Notes: generated by a model from the letters alone, not told the origin. DNA of 64,000 nt from Streptomyces pilosus (GCF_014649835.1 NZ_BMTU01000003.1:496001-560000), one strand, 5' to 3'; numbered from the stretch's first letter, positions 18,967 through 28,299 are shown. Numbers and translations: made by a program.

Positions 18967-20330
18967 GCGACGGCAGCACCGCGGGTCACGAGGACCGCGA
19001 GCCGGAGAGCACGCCCGCGGCCGACGCCGGACGGGAGACCGGGGGCGCCCCGGACACCGAGGACGCGCCGGATACCGGCACCGGGCGGGACCCCGTGGAC
19101 GCGCCGGACACCGGCACGGGACGGGACCCCGTGGGTGACCGGGACAGCGGCACCGGGCGGAAGACCGACACCGGGCGGGACGCCGAGGGCCTCCGGGAGA
19201 CCGGGGACGGGCCGGCGCGGCTGCGCGGGCTCGTGACGCCGCACGGGCAAGAGCCGAAGCACACGCACGCTGGGAACGGAACTGTGAACCACGGCCGGGA
19301 CGACCGAGGCCCCGAGGGGCTCGACTCGGACGAGCTGGAACTGCGCACCCTGCTGCGGCAGGCGGTGCGCGAGGTGGAGCCGGGCGACGGCACCCTCGAC
19401 TACCTGCGCCGGGCCGTCCCCGCCCGCCGGGCACGCAAGCGCCAGGCCCTCGTCGGCATGGCCGCCGCCGCCCTGTTCGTCGGCACGGCCGTCCCCGCCC
19501 TCGTGCACGTCACCACCGCCTCCGGCTCCGACGCCAACCCGTCGGCCGTCGGCCACGCCTCGCAGGCGCAGGGCGGCACCGGCCAGGGCAAGGACCCCGG
19601 CGGCGGCGAGAGCACCGCGGGCGGCTCCTCGGACGAGGTCGGCGGCGGCACCGAGGACAAGGAGAAGGACGAGGACAAGGACGGCTCCAGCACCGGGTCC
19701 GGTACGGGGGCGACCGAGGGGGCCGACCCCTCGGCCGACGCGTCCGACCCGGCGCCCGCCTGCACCGCCGCCCAGCTCGGCCCGGCGGTGGCGAACAGCG
19801 CCGCCCCCGACTCCACGGGCGCGGTCTACGGCTCCTTCCGGGTCGCCAACGTCTCCACGGCCGACTGCACGGTCGAGGGCGCCGGCGTCGTGGGCGTCAC
19901 CCCGCAGGGTGCCGCCTCGGCCGCCAAGGTGGGCTCGGCGCGGCACGTGGCGGGGGACGCGGCCGCCGGGCTGCCCGACCCCTCCCAGGAGGCGGGGCAG
20001 CTGGTCCTGAAGCCGGGCGCGGCCTACGAGGTGCAGTTCGCCTGGGTGCCCTCCGAGACCTGTCCCACCCCCGGCGGGACGCCGGGCGGCGGCACCGGCG
20101 GGCCCTCGCCCGACCCGACACCCTCCGGCGACCCGACCACGACGACCGGCGCGTCCGAGGGCACCGACGGCGGCACGGCGACGCAGACCGTCCGGGCGGA
20201 CGGCGGCACCGAGGGCAGCGTGGCGGTGTCGTACACGGCGTCGACGGGTTCGAGCTCGGCCACCACGACCATCGGCAACGCGTGCGCGGGGACGGTCTAC
20301 TGGACGGGGCTGCTGACACCCGCCGGCTGA
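18963..20330 (+). CDS. Membrane-anchored partner of the ECF sigma factor
   Basis: A 455-aa protein with one membrane helix (ALVGMAAAALFVGTAVPALV, about residues 160-180). The first 105 residues are low-complexity with imperfect repeats such as DTGTGRDPVDAP. A cytoplasmic segment before the helix (DELELRTLLRQAVREVEPGD) could contact the sigma factor, but there is no zinc anti-sigma (HxxxCxxC) motif. The outer part is Gly/Ser/Thr/Asp-rich with three cysteine-bearing stretches (PACTAAQLG, TADCTVEG, SETCPTPG). GTG 19284 is an alternative start that would remove the repeats. The 3' end overlaps the convergent SURF1 gene by 34 bp. An anti-sigma or signalling role is inferred only from coupling. Confidence 0.8.
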   Translation: MSDGSTAGHEDREPESTPAADAGRETGGAPDTEDAPDTGTGRDPVDAPDTGTGRDPVGDRDSGTGRKTDTGRDAEGLRETGDGPARLRGLVTPHGQEPKHTHAGNGTVNHGRDDRGPEGLDSDELELRTLLRQAVREVEPGDGTLDYLRRAVPARRARKRQALVGMAAAALFVGTAVPALVHVTTASGSDANPSAVGHASQAQGGTGQGKDPGGGESTAGGSSDEVGGGTEDKEKDEDKDGSSTGSGTGATEGADPSADASDPAPACTAAQLGPAVANSAAPDSTGAVYGSFRVANVSTADCTVEGAGVVGVTPQGAASAAKVGSARHVAGDAAAGLPDPSQEAGQLVLKPGAAYEVQFAWVPSETCPTPGGTPGGGTGGPSPDPTPSGDPTTTTGASEGTDGGTATQTVRADGGTEGSVAVSYTASTGSSSATTTIGNACAGTVYWTGLLTPAG

Positions 20331-21145
20331 CGGGGGGTGCCGTCGTCCTCGGTGCCGTCGTCGCCGTCCTCGGCGGTGCCGTCCCCGCCCTCCGCGAGGC
20401 CCAGCTCCGCGTCGCGGGCGAGCTCCACCTCGCGGCGCAGCAGCCGGAACCACATGAAGATCACGAAGCCGACGAAGGCGAACCACTCGGCGGTGTAGCC
20501 GAGGTTCTGGAAGGCCTTCAGGTCCAGTCCGGTGCCGCCCGGCGCGGACGCCGGTACCGCCTGCATCCCGGAGTCCCCGCGGTTGAGCGTGACCCAGGCG
20601 TCGTACACGTCGTACGGCACCAGGTTCACCAGCGAGGCGGAGCTGATCGCGGCCGTCTGGCCCTGCGGCAGGCCGCCGCGGGCGCTGACGCCGTTGCTGC
20701 CCGGGGTCTCGGACGCCTGGAGCGCGCCGGTGACGGTGACCTCACCGGCGGGCGGTGCGGGCACCTTCGCCGGGTCGGGGGCGCCGGGCAGCCAGCCCCG
20801 TACGACGGGCAGGGCGCGGCCGGTGTCGGTGCGCAGCAGCGTGAGGACGTAGTAGCCGTCCTCGCCGTCCACCTTCCGGTCGGGCACCAGCAGCTCGGTG
20901 TCGTACCGGCCGCTCGCGGTGGTCTGCTTGCCGGAGGTGGCCTTGGTGACGGGCAGCAGGTCGTCCAGCGGCCGGGCCTCCTCCCGCTGGTCCGAGACGA
21001 CCCGCTCCTCGGCCTCGCGGTGGTTGTCGACCCGGTCCTCGAACCGGCCCAGCTGCCAGGACCCCATGAAGATGCAGAAGGGGATGGACAGCAACAGGAA
21101 GACGTTGATCCCCCACCAGCGGGGCGTCAGCAGAAACCGGTACAC
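20297..21145 (-). CDS. SURF1-family protein (cytochrome oxidase assembly)
   Basis: A 282-aa inner-membrane protein with the SURF1 layout: an N-terminal helix (WWGINVFLLLSIPFCIFMGS) followed by WQLGRFEDRVDNHREAEERV, an extracytoplasmic domain containing the family-typical ASGRYDTELLVPDR and VVRGWLPG, and a C-terminal helix (AEWFAFVGFVIFMWFRLLRR). SURF1 proteins assist heme a insertion or assembly of aa3 oxidase. GTG 21145 (VYRFLLTPRWW) is chosen because the conserved sequence begins there; GTG 21169 is an upstream alternative. The acidic Gly/Asp-rich tail is variable. Confidence 0.9.
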   Translation of the reverse strand: MYRFLLTPRWWGINVFLLLSIPFCIFMGSWQLGRFEDRVDNHREAEERVVSDQREEARPLDDLLPVTKATSGKQTTASGRYDTELLVPDRKVDGEDGYYVLTLLRTDTGRALPVVRGWLPGAPDPAKVPAPPAGEVTVTGALQASETPGSNGVSARGGLPQGQTAAISSASLVNLVPYDVYDAWVTLNRGDSGMQAVPASAPGGTGLDLKAFQNLGYTAEWFAFVGFVIFMWFRLLRREVELARDAELGLAEGGDGTAEDGDDGTEDDGTPRQPAGVSSPVQ

Positions 21146-21589
21146 CCCCCCAACGGTACGGGTCCGCACCCGGTTCCCGGCCCGCGGGGTCGGTACCGGC
21201 CCGGGGGACGCCCGCGCCGCGGCGGTGACCGCTCGACCGGATGTTCACGCCCGGCCGGCGGCTCGTCCGGCCCGGGCCGGACGTCGATGATGGTCGCCCC
21301 GCGCCCGAAGGCGTCCGTCCTCGGCCGGGGTGGCGGTGAACGCGGTCCGGTCACGGGCCTCGGCGGCCCGCCGGAAGCGCTCGACGGTCCCGCGCCGTGC
21401 GGTCGTGCGGTGCGGTGCGCGCCCCGCCGCCGACGGTCCGGTCCGGCCGCCGGATCCGTCGGCCCCGACCTGCGGCGGGAGGCTCGGGGACGCCGCCGGG
21501 GGCGGGGGCGGTGACGGATCCGGTGGAGGTTGTCCACAGGGCTGGGAACCGTGTCGGTGGAATGCCCCGCGGACGGGCAAGATGGGGTC
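21146..21589. other. Divergent intergenic region between SURF1 and S9 peptidase genes
   Basis: A 444-bp, extremely GC-rich gap. Several frames are open on both strands by composition alone, and none has a recognisable product with a ribosome-binding site. The last 60 bp (GGAGGTTGTCCACAGG and beyond) probably hold the peptidase promoter. Confidence 0.5.
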
Positions 21590-23437
21590 ATGACTGAGAG
21601 CAACGGGTCCGACGCGCCGGGCCGGGCGGACCACCAGACCGATCGAGCCGGACAGGGCGCGGGGATGCCCGACTGGGAGAAGCGCTTCCGGGCGCCCCGG
21701 GTGTCCCTGCCCGACTGGGCCGAGGACGCCCCCGACCGCTCCCTGTTCGTGTCGAACGCGACGGGGACGTACGAGCTGTACGCGTGGGACCGGTCGACGG
21801 ACGATCAGCGCCAGGTGACGCACCGGCCCAACGGCACGACGGACGGCGTGCTCTCGCCGGACGGCGAGTGGATCTGGTGGTTCGACGACAAGGACGGCGA
21901 CGAGTTCGGGGTCTGGCGGCGCCAGCGGTTCACGGGCGGCGAGGACGAGCCGGCGGCCCCGGGCCTCGCCCCCTCCTACCCGGCCGGTCTCGCGCTGGGC
22001 AGGGACGGCCGCACGGCGGTCGTGGGCCGTTCCACGGACGAGGACGGGACGACGATCCACCTGGTCCGCACCGGCGAGGCGCCGGTGGAGCTGTACCGGC
22101 ACCGGGAGTCGGCGGGCGTCGGCGACCTCTCCTACGACGGTTCGCTGATCGCCGTGGAGCACACCGAGCACGGTGACGCCATGCACTCCGCGCTGCGGGT
22201 GATGCGCCCCGACGGCACGACGGTCGCCGAGCTCGACGACACCGAGGGCGGCACCAGGGAGCTGGGCCTGGAGGTGCTGGGCTTCGCCCCGGTGGAGGGC
22301 GACACCCGGCTGCTCATCGGACATCAGCGGCGCGGCCGCTGGGAGCCCCTGGTGTGGGACGTGGCGACGGGGGAGGAGCAGGACCTCGCCCTGGAACTGC
22401 CCGGCGACGTCAGCGCCGAGTGGTACCCGGACGGCACGGGGCTGCTCATCGCGCACGGCTTCGAGGCGCGCGGCGAGCTGTTCCGCTACGACCTGACCGA
22501 GCGCCGGCTGGTGGAGATCCCCACCCCGCGCGGCGCCGTCTCGGGTGCGACGGTCCGCCCCGACGGCAGCGTGGAGTACCTGTGGTCCTCGGCGGCACAG
22601 CCGCCGGTGGTGCGGTCCACGGCGGGCGGTGTGGTCCTCGACCCGCCCGGCATGAAGTCACCCGGTTCGGTGCCGGTGGAGGACGTGTGGGTGGAGGGGC
22701 CCGGCGGCCGCATCCACGCCCTCGTGCAGAAGCCGGCCGGGGCGACCGGCCCGCTCCCCACGGTCTTCGACATCCACGGCGGTCCCACCTGGCACGACAG
22801 CGACTCCTTCGCGGCGGGCCCGGCGGCCTGGGTCGACCACGGCTACGCGGTGGTCCGCGTCAACTACCGGGGCTCCACCGGGTACGGGCGCGCCTGGACG
22901 GACGCGCTGAAGCACCGGGTGGGCCTGATCGAGCTGGAGGACATCGAGGCGGTCCGCGCGTGGGCGGTCGGCTCCGGCCTCGCGGACCCCGCCCGGCTGA
23001 TCCTCACCGGCGGCTCCTGGGGCGGCTACCTGACGCTGCTCGGCCTGGGCACGCAGCCGGACGCGTGGGCGCTGGGCATCGCCGCCGTCCCGGTCGCCGA
23101 CTACGTCACGGCGTACCACGACGAGATGGAAGCGCTGAAGGCGATGGACCGCACGCTGCTCGGCGGCACGCCGGAGGAGGTCCCCGAGCGCTTCGAGGCG
23201 TCGTCCCCCATCACCTACGTCGACCAGGTCAGGGCCCCGGTCTACATCTCGGCCGGCGTCAACGACCCGCGCTGCCCCATCCAGCAGATCGAGAACTACG
23301 TCAAGCGCCTGGAGTCGCGCAACGCGGTCCACGAGGTGTACCGCTACGACGCCGGCCACGGCTCCCTGGTCGTCGACGAGCGCATCAAGCAGATCCGCCT
23401 GGAACTCGACTTCGCCGCCAGACACCTCCCGGCGTGA
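21590..23437 (+). CDS. S9-family (prolyl oligopeptidase/DPP-like) serine peptidase
   Basis: A 615-aa cytoplasmic peptidase. Residues about 40-370 form a beta-propeller-like domain (repeats such as SNATGTYELYAWDRSTDDQR and SPDGEWIWWFDDKDG). The C-terminal alpha/beta-hydrolase domain has FDIHGGPTWHD (oxyanion region), VNYRGSTGYGRAW, nucleophile Ser in TGGSWGGYLTLLG, Asp in SAGVNDPRCPIQQ and His in RYDAGHGSLV. The likely substrates are short peptides or acyl-peptides. The ATG at 21590 is preceded by GGGGTC. It stands alone and ends near a hairpin at 23449. Confidence 0.94.
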   Translation: MTESNGSDAPGRADHQTDRAGQGAGMPDWEKRFRAPRVSLPDWAEDAPDRSLFVSNATGTYELYAWDRSTDDQRQVTHRPNGTTDGVLSPDGEWIWWFDDKDGDEFGVWRRQRFTGGEDEPAAPGLAPSYPAGLALGRDGRTAVVGRSTDEDGTTIHLVRTGEAPVELYRHRESAGVGDLSYDGSLIAVEHTEHGDAMHSALRVMRPDGTTVAELDDTEGGTRELGLEVLGFAPVEGDTRLLIGHQRRGRWEPLVWDVATGEEQDLALELPGDVSAEWYPDGTGLLIAHGFEARGELFRYDLTERRLVEIPTPRGAVSGATVRPDGSVEYLWSSAAQPPVVRSTAGGVVLDPPGMKSPGSVPVEDVWVEGPGGRIHALVQKPAGATGPLPTVFDIHGGPTWHDSDSFAAGPAAWVDHGYAVVRVNYRGSTGYGRAWTDALKHRVGLIELEDIEAVRAWAVGSGLADPARLILTGGSWGGYLTLLGLGTQPDAWALGIAAVPVADYVTAYHDEMEALKAMDRTLLGGTPEEVPERFEASSPITYVDQVRAPVYISAGVNDPRCPIQQIENYVKRLESRNAVHEVYRYDAGHGSLVVDERIKQIRLELDFAARHLPA

Positions 23438-23448
23438 CCGGGCCCCGT

Positions 23449-23477
23449 CCGCCCGCAGCTCCCGCGGCTGCGGGCGG
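23449..23477. terminator. Bidirectional hairpin between convergent genes
   Basis: CCGCCCGCAGC (23449-23459) pairs with GCTGCGGGCGG (23467-23477) across a 7-nt loop. It lies 11 bp after the S9 peptidase stop and before the convergent channel gene's end. Confidence 0.65.
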
Positions 23478-23543
23478 GCGGGTCCCCGCCCGAGCCGCGG
23501 CCCCGCCGGCGCGGGTGGGCGGACCCATCCCGCCCGGCCCGGG

Positions 23544-25487
23544 TCAGCGCCCCGCACCCGCCCCCCGCCGCCGCCCCAGCAACTCCGCCAGCCCCCGCCG
23601 CGTCGCCGCCAGCACCACCCGGTCCCCGGCCCGCAGCACATAGGTGTCCGGCAGGTCCCACACCAGCCCCGCCCCCGGCATCTCCGGCCCGTAACCGCGC
23701 GCACCGCCGGAGGCCGCAGCCGTGTCGAGCGCCAGCACCCGCCACGCCCCCGCCCGGAACGCCTCCCCGACCGTCCGCCCCTCCAGCTGCGGATACCCGC
23801 CCACGACCACCGCCGCGAACAGCAGCACCCGCCGCTCCACCGGTATCGCCCCGAGGATCTGCCGCCCCATCATCGCCCCGGCGAACGCGGGCGCCGCCAG
23901 GTGCGTCACGCTCCGGCTCCGCGTCAGCGCGCCCGGGTGCGCCGTCCGCAGCGTCCGGTACACCGCCTTCGCGAAGTCGTCGTCGTACAGCCGCAGCACC
24001 GCCCGCAGGTCCGGCCGTACCGACCGCGCGTACAGCACCGCCTCCAGGTTCGTGGTGTCCTCACTGGTCAGCGCGAGCAGCGCGTCCGCGCGGTGGATCT
24101 TCGCGGCCTCCAGGACGCCTTCCTGGGTGACGTCCCCGACCACCACCGGGACGCGCAACCGCCGCGCGGCGGCCATCCCCCGGGCCTCCGGGTCCGCCTC
24201 GACGCACACCACCGGGATGTGCAGCTCCCGCAGCCGCGTCAGCACCCGCGTGCCGACCTTGCCCAGTCCGAGCAGCACCACGTGTCCGCTCAGCCCGCGC
24301 GGCGGCTTCCGCAGGGACGACGCCGTGCGGAACGTCCCCAGCGCCTCCAGCACCGCGGCGAGCAGCACCGGCAGCAGCAGCAACCCGACGCCCATGGACA
24401 GCAGTTGAAGGATCTGCCGCCCCGTGGACTGGCTGTGCGCGGGCTCGTTGATGGCGAACAGGTCGAGCAGGGTGACGTAGGTGGCGTGCAGCGGATTGTC
24501 GCGGGTCACCACGGTCAGCGCGACGGCGAGCGCGATCACCGCCGCGACCAGTCCCGCGAGCGACCAGCGCAGCCGCCGCGAGAACAGCGAGGCGAACGGC
24601 GGTCCGCCCCGGCGGGCGGGCAGGGGAGGCCCGGAGTACGAGAGTTGCTCCAGCACCACCGTCCCGCGCCCGGTGGCCGCCGCCACCGCGGCCGCGTCGG
24701 GCAGCAGGCGCGGCCCCTGCTCGCCGCTGTCCTCCGAACCCTCGGCACCGGCCGGGTCGTTGCTCGTGGCGGACAGCAGCGCCAGCGTGCACAGCCCGGG
24801 GTCGGCCACCTCGCCGGGCGCCGGGGGCCGGCGTTCCACGGCCCGCAGCAGCAGCCCTTCCGCGTCGACGACCTTGCTGGTGCCGACGAGCGCGGTGGCG
24901 ACCAGCGCGGGTGCGGCCGTGTCGGAGTCGGACAGCACGGTGGTCGAGATGTCGGTCCCGGCGCCGCCCCGTCCCGGTGCCGTGTCGCCCGCCAGTTCGG
25001 CGGCCTGGTCGAGGAGTTCCTCGATGTGCTGGCCGAGCCGCCGGTTGTAGAGCCGGAGCACGAGCCGCAGCCGGGGGTTGAGCCGGCGGGCGTCCAGCGC
25101 GGCGCGGATGTTGGTCTCGTCGTCGTCGTACACCAGGGCCAGCGCGGCGGCCCGTGCCACGCCCGCCTCGGCGAGCACGGCCTCGGTCGGCTCGGCGGCC
25201 TCCACGATCCGCTCGCCGGGGGCCAGGGTGTCGTCGGAGCCGCCGTTGCCCCGGCTGTTGACCGCGGTCACCACCCGGTCCAGCAGGGCGGCGGAGGCCG
25301 CCCGGGCCCGCCCGGCCACCGGCCGGCGCGCGGCGCGTCCGGCGGGCGGGACGACGAGGGTCACCTGCTCGCGGTAGACACCGCGGAGTTCGGCGGCGAG
25401 CCGGTGCGCGAGCCCGTCGTCCCCGCACACCACCATGTGGGCCGAAGGGTCGCCGGGCAGGGCGGGGTTGGGAAGCAGACTCACCAC
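23544..25487 (-). CDS. Two-RCK ion-channel-like membrane protein (TrkA-N/TrkA-C), non-canonical pore
   Basis: A 647-aa protein with an unusual order. A first NAD-binding RCK/TrkA-N-like domain (about 1-230; HMVVCGDDGLAHRLAAELRG) precedes two membrane helices (LAGLVAAVIALAVALTVV and MGVGLLLLPVLLAAVLEALG). Between them is a short pore-like loop HATYVTLLDLFAINEP. A second Rossmann RCK follows (HVVLLGLGKVGTRVLTRLRE ... VVVGDVTQEGVLEAAKI) and a TrkA-C domain (VGEAFRAGAWRVLALDT, then GDRVVLAATRRG). The loop has no T-V-G-Y-G filter, so K+ selectivity is doubtful; CASTOR/POLLUX-type channels also carry atypical filters. It converges with the S9 peptidase and is divergent from the YraQ permease. Confidence 0.85.
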   Translation of the reverse strand: MVSLLPNPALPGDPSAHMVVCGDDGLAHRLAAELRGVYREQVTLVVPPAGRAARRPVAGRARAASAALLDRVVTAVNSRGNGGSDDTLAPGERIVEAAEPTEAVLAEAGVARAAALALVYDDDETNIRAALDARRLNPRLRLVLRLYNRRLGQHIEELLDQAAELAGDTAPGRGGAGTDISTTVLSDSDTAAPALVATALVGTSKVVDAEGLLLRAVERRPPAPGEVADPGLCTLALLSATSNDPAGAEGSEDSGEQGPRLLPDAAAVAAATGRGTVVLEQLSYSGPPLPARRGGPPFASLFSRRLRWSLAGLVAAVIALAVALTVVTRDNPLHATYVTLLDLFAINEPAHSQSTGRQILQLLSMGVGLLLLPVLLAAVLEALGTFRTASSLRKPPRGLSGHVVLLGLGKVGTRVLTRLRELHIPVVCVEADPEARGMAAARRLRVPVVVGDVTQEGVLEAAKIHRADALLALTSEDTTNLEAVLYARSVRPDLRAVLRLYDDDFAKAVYRTLRTAHPGALTRSRSVTHLAAPAFAGAMMGRQILGAIPVERRVLLFAAVVVGGYPQLEGRTVGEAFRAGAWRVLALDTAAASGGARGYGPEMPGAGLVWDLPDTYVLRAGDRVVLAATRRGLAELLGRRRGAGAGR

Positions 25488-25625
25488 GGGGCAAGAGACT
25501 GCCTCATCGCGGCGCGTGGTTCCAGGTGCCGGGTGAACGCCCGTGCCCCGTCCCGCGTACCAAGGGGGGCGGGGACCCGAGCGGGCCCGCCGTCTCGCGC
25601 GCGTCCAGGGAGGTGCAGCCGGCCC

Positions 25626-26675
25626 GTGGCCCCCACGACCTCGTCGGCCCCGTCGACGTCACCGGGCTCGCCCCCGCCCGGCACCGGCGGGCCGGAGCCG
25701 GCGTCCGGGCCGTCCGCCGGGGAGTCCCGGCACCTCGACCCCTCCCTCCTGCTCACCCTGGTGCTGCTCACGGCCGTGCTGTTCCAGGGCCCCGTCCGCG
25801 GTGCCCTGGCCGCCCCGGTGATGCAGAGCTGGATGACGGTGTTCGTGGCCGTCGTCGTACAGGCGCTGCCCTTCCTGGTGCTCGGTGTCCTGCTGTCGGC
25901 GGCCATCGCGGTCTTCGTCCCGCCGTCGTTCTTCGCCCGGGCCCTGCCGAAGCGTCCGGCGCTGGCGGTGCCGGTCGCGGGCGCGGCGGGCGCGGTGCTC
26001 CCGGGCTGCGAGTGCGCGTCCGTGCCGGTCGCGGGAGCGCTGGTGCGCAGGGGAGTGGCTCCGGCGGCGGCCCTGGCGTTCCTGCTGTCCGCGCCCGCGA
26101 TCAACCCGATCGTGCTGACGGCGACGGCGGTCGCCTTCCCGGGCAACCCGGAGATGGTGGTGGCCCGTCTGGTGGCGAGCCTGCTGGTGGCGTGTGCGAT
26201 GGGCTGGCTGTGGCAGCGCCTGGGCCGCGCCGACCTGCTGCGGCCGCCCTCCCGGTCGGTGTACGACGGCCGAGGCAGGGGCGCGGCGTTCTGGGGGGCG
26301 GTGCGGCACGACGTGATGCACGCGGGCGGCTTCCTGGTGATCGGCGCGATGGCGGCGGCGACGCTGAAGGCGGTGGTGCCGGAGCGGTGGCTGGGCTCGG
26401 TGGCGGATCGCCCGGTGCTGTCGGTGCTGGCGCTGGCGGTGCTGGCCGTCCTGCTCTCGATCTGCTCGGAGGCGGACGCGTTCGTGGCGGCGTCGCTGAC
26501 CCAGTTCTCGCTGACGGCGCGGCTGGCCTTCCTGGTCGTGGGGCCGATGGTCGACCTCAAGCTCTTCGCGATGCAGGCGGGCACCTTCGGCCGCGCCTTC
26601 GCCCTGCGGTTCGCGCCCGCGACCTTCGTGCTGGGCGTGACCGTGTCGGCCCTGACGGGAGCGGTGCTGCTGTGA
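25626..26675 (+). CDS. YraQ/DUF318-family permease
   Basis: A 349-aa membrane protein with about eight helices in two halves. The family motif is the cysteine pair in LPGCECASVPVAGALVRRG, followed by LSAPAINPIVLTATAV; the second half has the matching CSEADAFVAASL. Members are predicted metal or metalloid permeases (related to arsenite permeases). The GTG at 25626 has GGGAGG 12 nt upstream. The stop overlaps the GTG of the TIGR03943 gene (GTGA), and that pairing is strongly conserved, so the two proteins probably act as one complex. No Zur-type palindrome is evident upstream. Confidence 0.9.
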   Translation: MAPTTSSAPSTSPGSPPPGTGGPEPASGPSAGESRHLDPSLLLTLVLLTAVLFQGPVRGALAAPVMQSWMTVFVAVVVQALPFLVLGVLLSAAIAVFVPPSFFARALPKRPALAVPVAGAAGAVLPGCECASVPVAGALVRRGVAPAAALAFLLSAPAINPIVLTATAVAFPGNPEMVVARLVASLLVACAMGWLWQRLGRADLLRPPSRSVYDGRGRGAAFWGAVRHDVMHAGGFLVIGAMAAATLKAVVPERWLGSVADRPVLSVLALAVLAVLLSICSEADAFVAASLTQFSLTARLAFLVVGPMVDLKLFAMQAGTFGRAFALRFAPATFVLGVTVSALTGAVLL

Positions 26676-27391
26676 GGACACGGCTCGACGGCCAGGCCCA
26701 GGCGGCCCTGCTGTTCCTGCTCGGCGCGACGGTGCTGCACGCCGGTCTGACCGACCTCCACCTGCGGTACGTCAAGGCGGGCCTGCGGCCGCTGCTCCTG
26801 CTGGCCGGCGCGGTGCTGGTCGCGGCGGCCGCGGCGACGGCCTGGTACGAGTGGCGGCGCCCGCCCGGCGCGCGGGAGCCGCACCGCGCACCCCGGGTCT
26901 CCTGGCTCCTCACCCTGCCCCTCTTCGCCCTGATCCTGGTCGCCCCGCCACCCCTCGGCTCCTACAGCGCGGCCCACACCGGTACCGCCCTGACGAAACC
27001 CCTCGGCTTCCCGGAACTGCCCGCGCGGGGGCCGCTGCGCCTCGGTGTCGGGGAGTACGCGGCCCGCGCCGTCCACGACGACGGCCGGCACCTGCGCGAC
27101 CGGCCCATCAGCATCACCGGCTTCGTGGCGGCGAACGGCACGGACGACCCGTACCTGGTCCGCATGAGCCTCAACTGCTGTGCCGCGGACGGCCGCCCGG
27201 TCAAGGTCGCGCTGACCGGCCGGGTCCCGCCGGTGCTGCGCCCGGACACCTGGCTGAGGATCACCGGCACCTACACCCCGCGCCGCACGAAGGACCCGGT
27301 CAACGGCGGCCCGATCCCTTACATCGACGTCGTCCGGGCCGAACCGGTCCCGGCCCCGCGCAACCCGTACGACGAGGTGTGGAACGGCTAG
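26672..27391 (+). CDS. TIGR03943/DUF1980-family protein, partner of YraQ permease
   Basis: A 239-aa protein with two N-terminal membrane helices ([19 protein letters not shown] and [20 protein letters not shown]), a third helix around [18 protein letters not shown], and an extracytoplasmic OB-like domain ([20 protein letters not shown], then [16 protein letters not shown] with a Cys-Cys pair, then TWLRITGTY). The N-CC-A motif is typical of the family. Metal binding is suspected but not proven. It is translationally coupled to the YraQ permease. Confidence 0.88.
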   Translation: MRTRLDGQAQAALLFLLGATVLHAGLTDLHLRYVKAGLRPLLLLAGAVLVAAAAATAWYEWRRPPGAREPHRAPRVSWLLTLPLFALILVAPPPLGSYSAAHTGTALTKPLGFPELPARGPLRLGVGEYAARAVHDDGRHLRDRPISITGFVAANGTDDPYLVRMSLNCCAADGRPVKVALTGRVPPVLRPDTWLRITGTYTPRRTKDPVNGGPIPYIDVVRAEPVPAPRNPYDEVWNG

Positions 27392-27406
27392 GACGGCGAC
27401 CGCGGC

Positions 27407-27425
27407 CGTCACCCGCGCGGTGACG
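27407..27425. terminator. Short hairpin after TIGR03943 gene
   Basis: CGTCACC (27407-27413) pairs with GGTGACG (27419-27425) around a 5-nt loop, 15 bp after the stop and before the convergent zinc-ribbon gene. Confidence 0.5.
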
Positions 27426-27455
27426 CCCCGGCCGGCCGTGCCGGATTCCGTGCCG

Positions 27456-27743
27456 CTAGGGCCGGTACGGCTCCTGCTGGTGCGGCCGGCCCTGCGCCTG
27501 GCCGCCGCCGAGGGACTGCGCCCGGAGCTGCTCGGCCTGCTCCTGGGTCACCTTCTGTTCCGCACCGCAGAACGTGCACTGGGTGGCGTACTTGGTGGAG
27601 ACCGGGAAGAGCGGCACGAAGAACAGGGTGAACTTCGTGACCCGCTTCCTGAGCGTGTGCGCGGACGGGTTCCCGCACTGCGCGCACACCAGCGTCAGTA
27701 TCGCGAGCTGATGCAGATACCCCTTGGTGCCAAAGATGATCAT
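27456..27743 (-). CDS. Zinc-ribbon domain protein
   Basis: A 95-aa protein starting [16 protein letters not shown]. It carries two CxxC knuckles, CAQCG near residue 20 and CTFCG near 56, on either side of a hydrophobic segment ([18 protein letters not shown]), the pattern of the Streptomyces zinc-ribbon family. The Gln/Gly-rich C-terminus is variable. It converges with the YraQ-TIGR03943 operon. A link to metal homeostasis is only suggested by adjacency. Confidence 0.85.
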   Translation of the reverse strand: MIIFGTKGYLHQLAILTLVCAQCGNPSAHTLRKRVTKFTLFFVPLFPVSTKYATQCTFCGAEQKVTQEQAEQLRAQSLGGGQAQGRPHQQEPYRP

Positions 27744-28155
27744 GTCGTCGATCCTTCCCGGGCCGCGGTTCCCCGAACCACCACCACATCAGACGATCAG
27801 AGCGGTCGGCAACGTGACCGGCCGCCGGACCGCCGCACCCCACGCGGCGGCCAGGGGCGGCGGGCGAGGCCACCGGCGTGCGCCCGTCGCCTGACCCTGG
27901 AGGAGGCCCCCGGCACCGCGGCGACGAGGCCGGCCCCCGACGGGCATCGGGGACGACACCCACGGCTCACCGAATCCGTGCGGGTCGGACCCCCGGGCCA
28001 TTTGGGTGCCGTCCCCGATGGTCCGCGATTCCCCCGCCGGGTGAAGGTGGGAGCCACACATCCCGGCCTGCCCCGTACCCGTCCTGAGCACCTCGGGTAC
28101 CGCTCACGGAGCGGACCGCGCGGGCTGCCGGACCATGAGAGGAGCCCGCGCCCTG
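27744..28155. other. Gap without a convincing gene
   Basis: About 410 bp upstream of the zinc-ribbon gene and of a doubtful small-ORF pair. Composition-driven frames exist on both strands, but none gives a recognisable protein. CACATCAGACGATCAGAGCGG (27786-27806) is less GC-rich and may be part of the zinc-ribbon promoter. Confidence 0.45.
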
Positions 28156-28299
28156 ATGCACGCAGCGACGCAGCGACCCGGCCGCAACGACGACGTGGGC
28201 GTCCCGGCTCCGCTGGTGCTGCTGCTGTGCCGTTCGGCGGCCGCGTGGGAACGGACCCGATCCGCCGGAAGGGTGGGAGCAGCGCTCGGCGGGTCCTGA
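28156..28299 (+). CDS. Doubtful small ORF coupled to repeat-containing membrane protein
   Basis: ATG at 28156 ([20 protein letters not shown]...) gives 47 aa with a short hydrophobic middle (APLVLLLC). An AGAGGAG lies 11 nt upstream. Its TGA overlaps the ATG of the next ORF (TGATG), which argues for translation of the pair. No family is recognised. Confidence 0.3.
   Translation: MHAATQRPGRNDDVGVPAPLVLLLCRSAAAWERTRSAGRVGAALGGS

Noticed and set aside
21127..21603. Minus-strand frame upstream of SURF1 (ends in GATIIDVRPGPDEPP...)
   Set aside because: No ribosome-binding site or family pattern; Arg/Pro-rich translation typical of GC-driven open frames.
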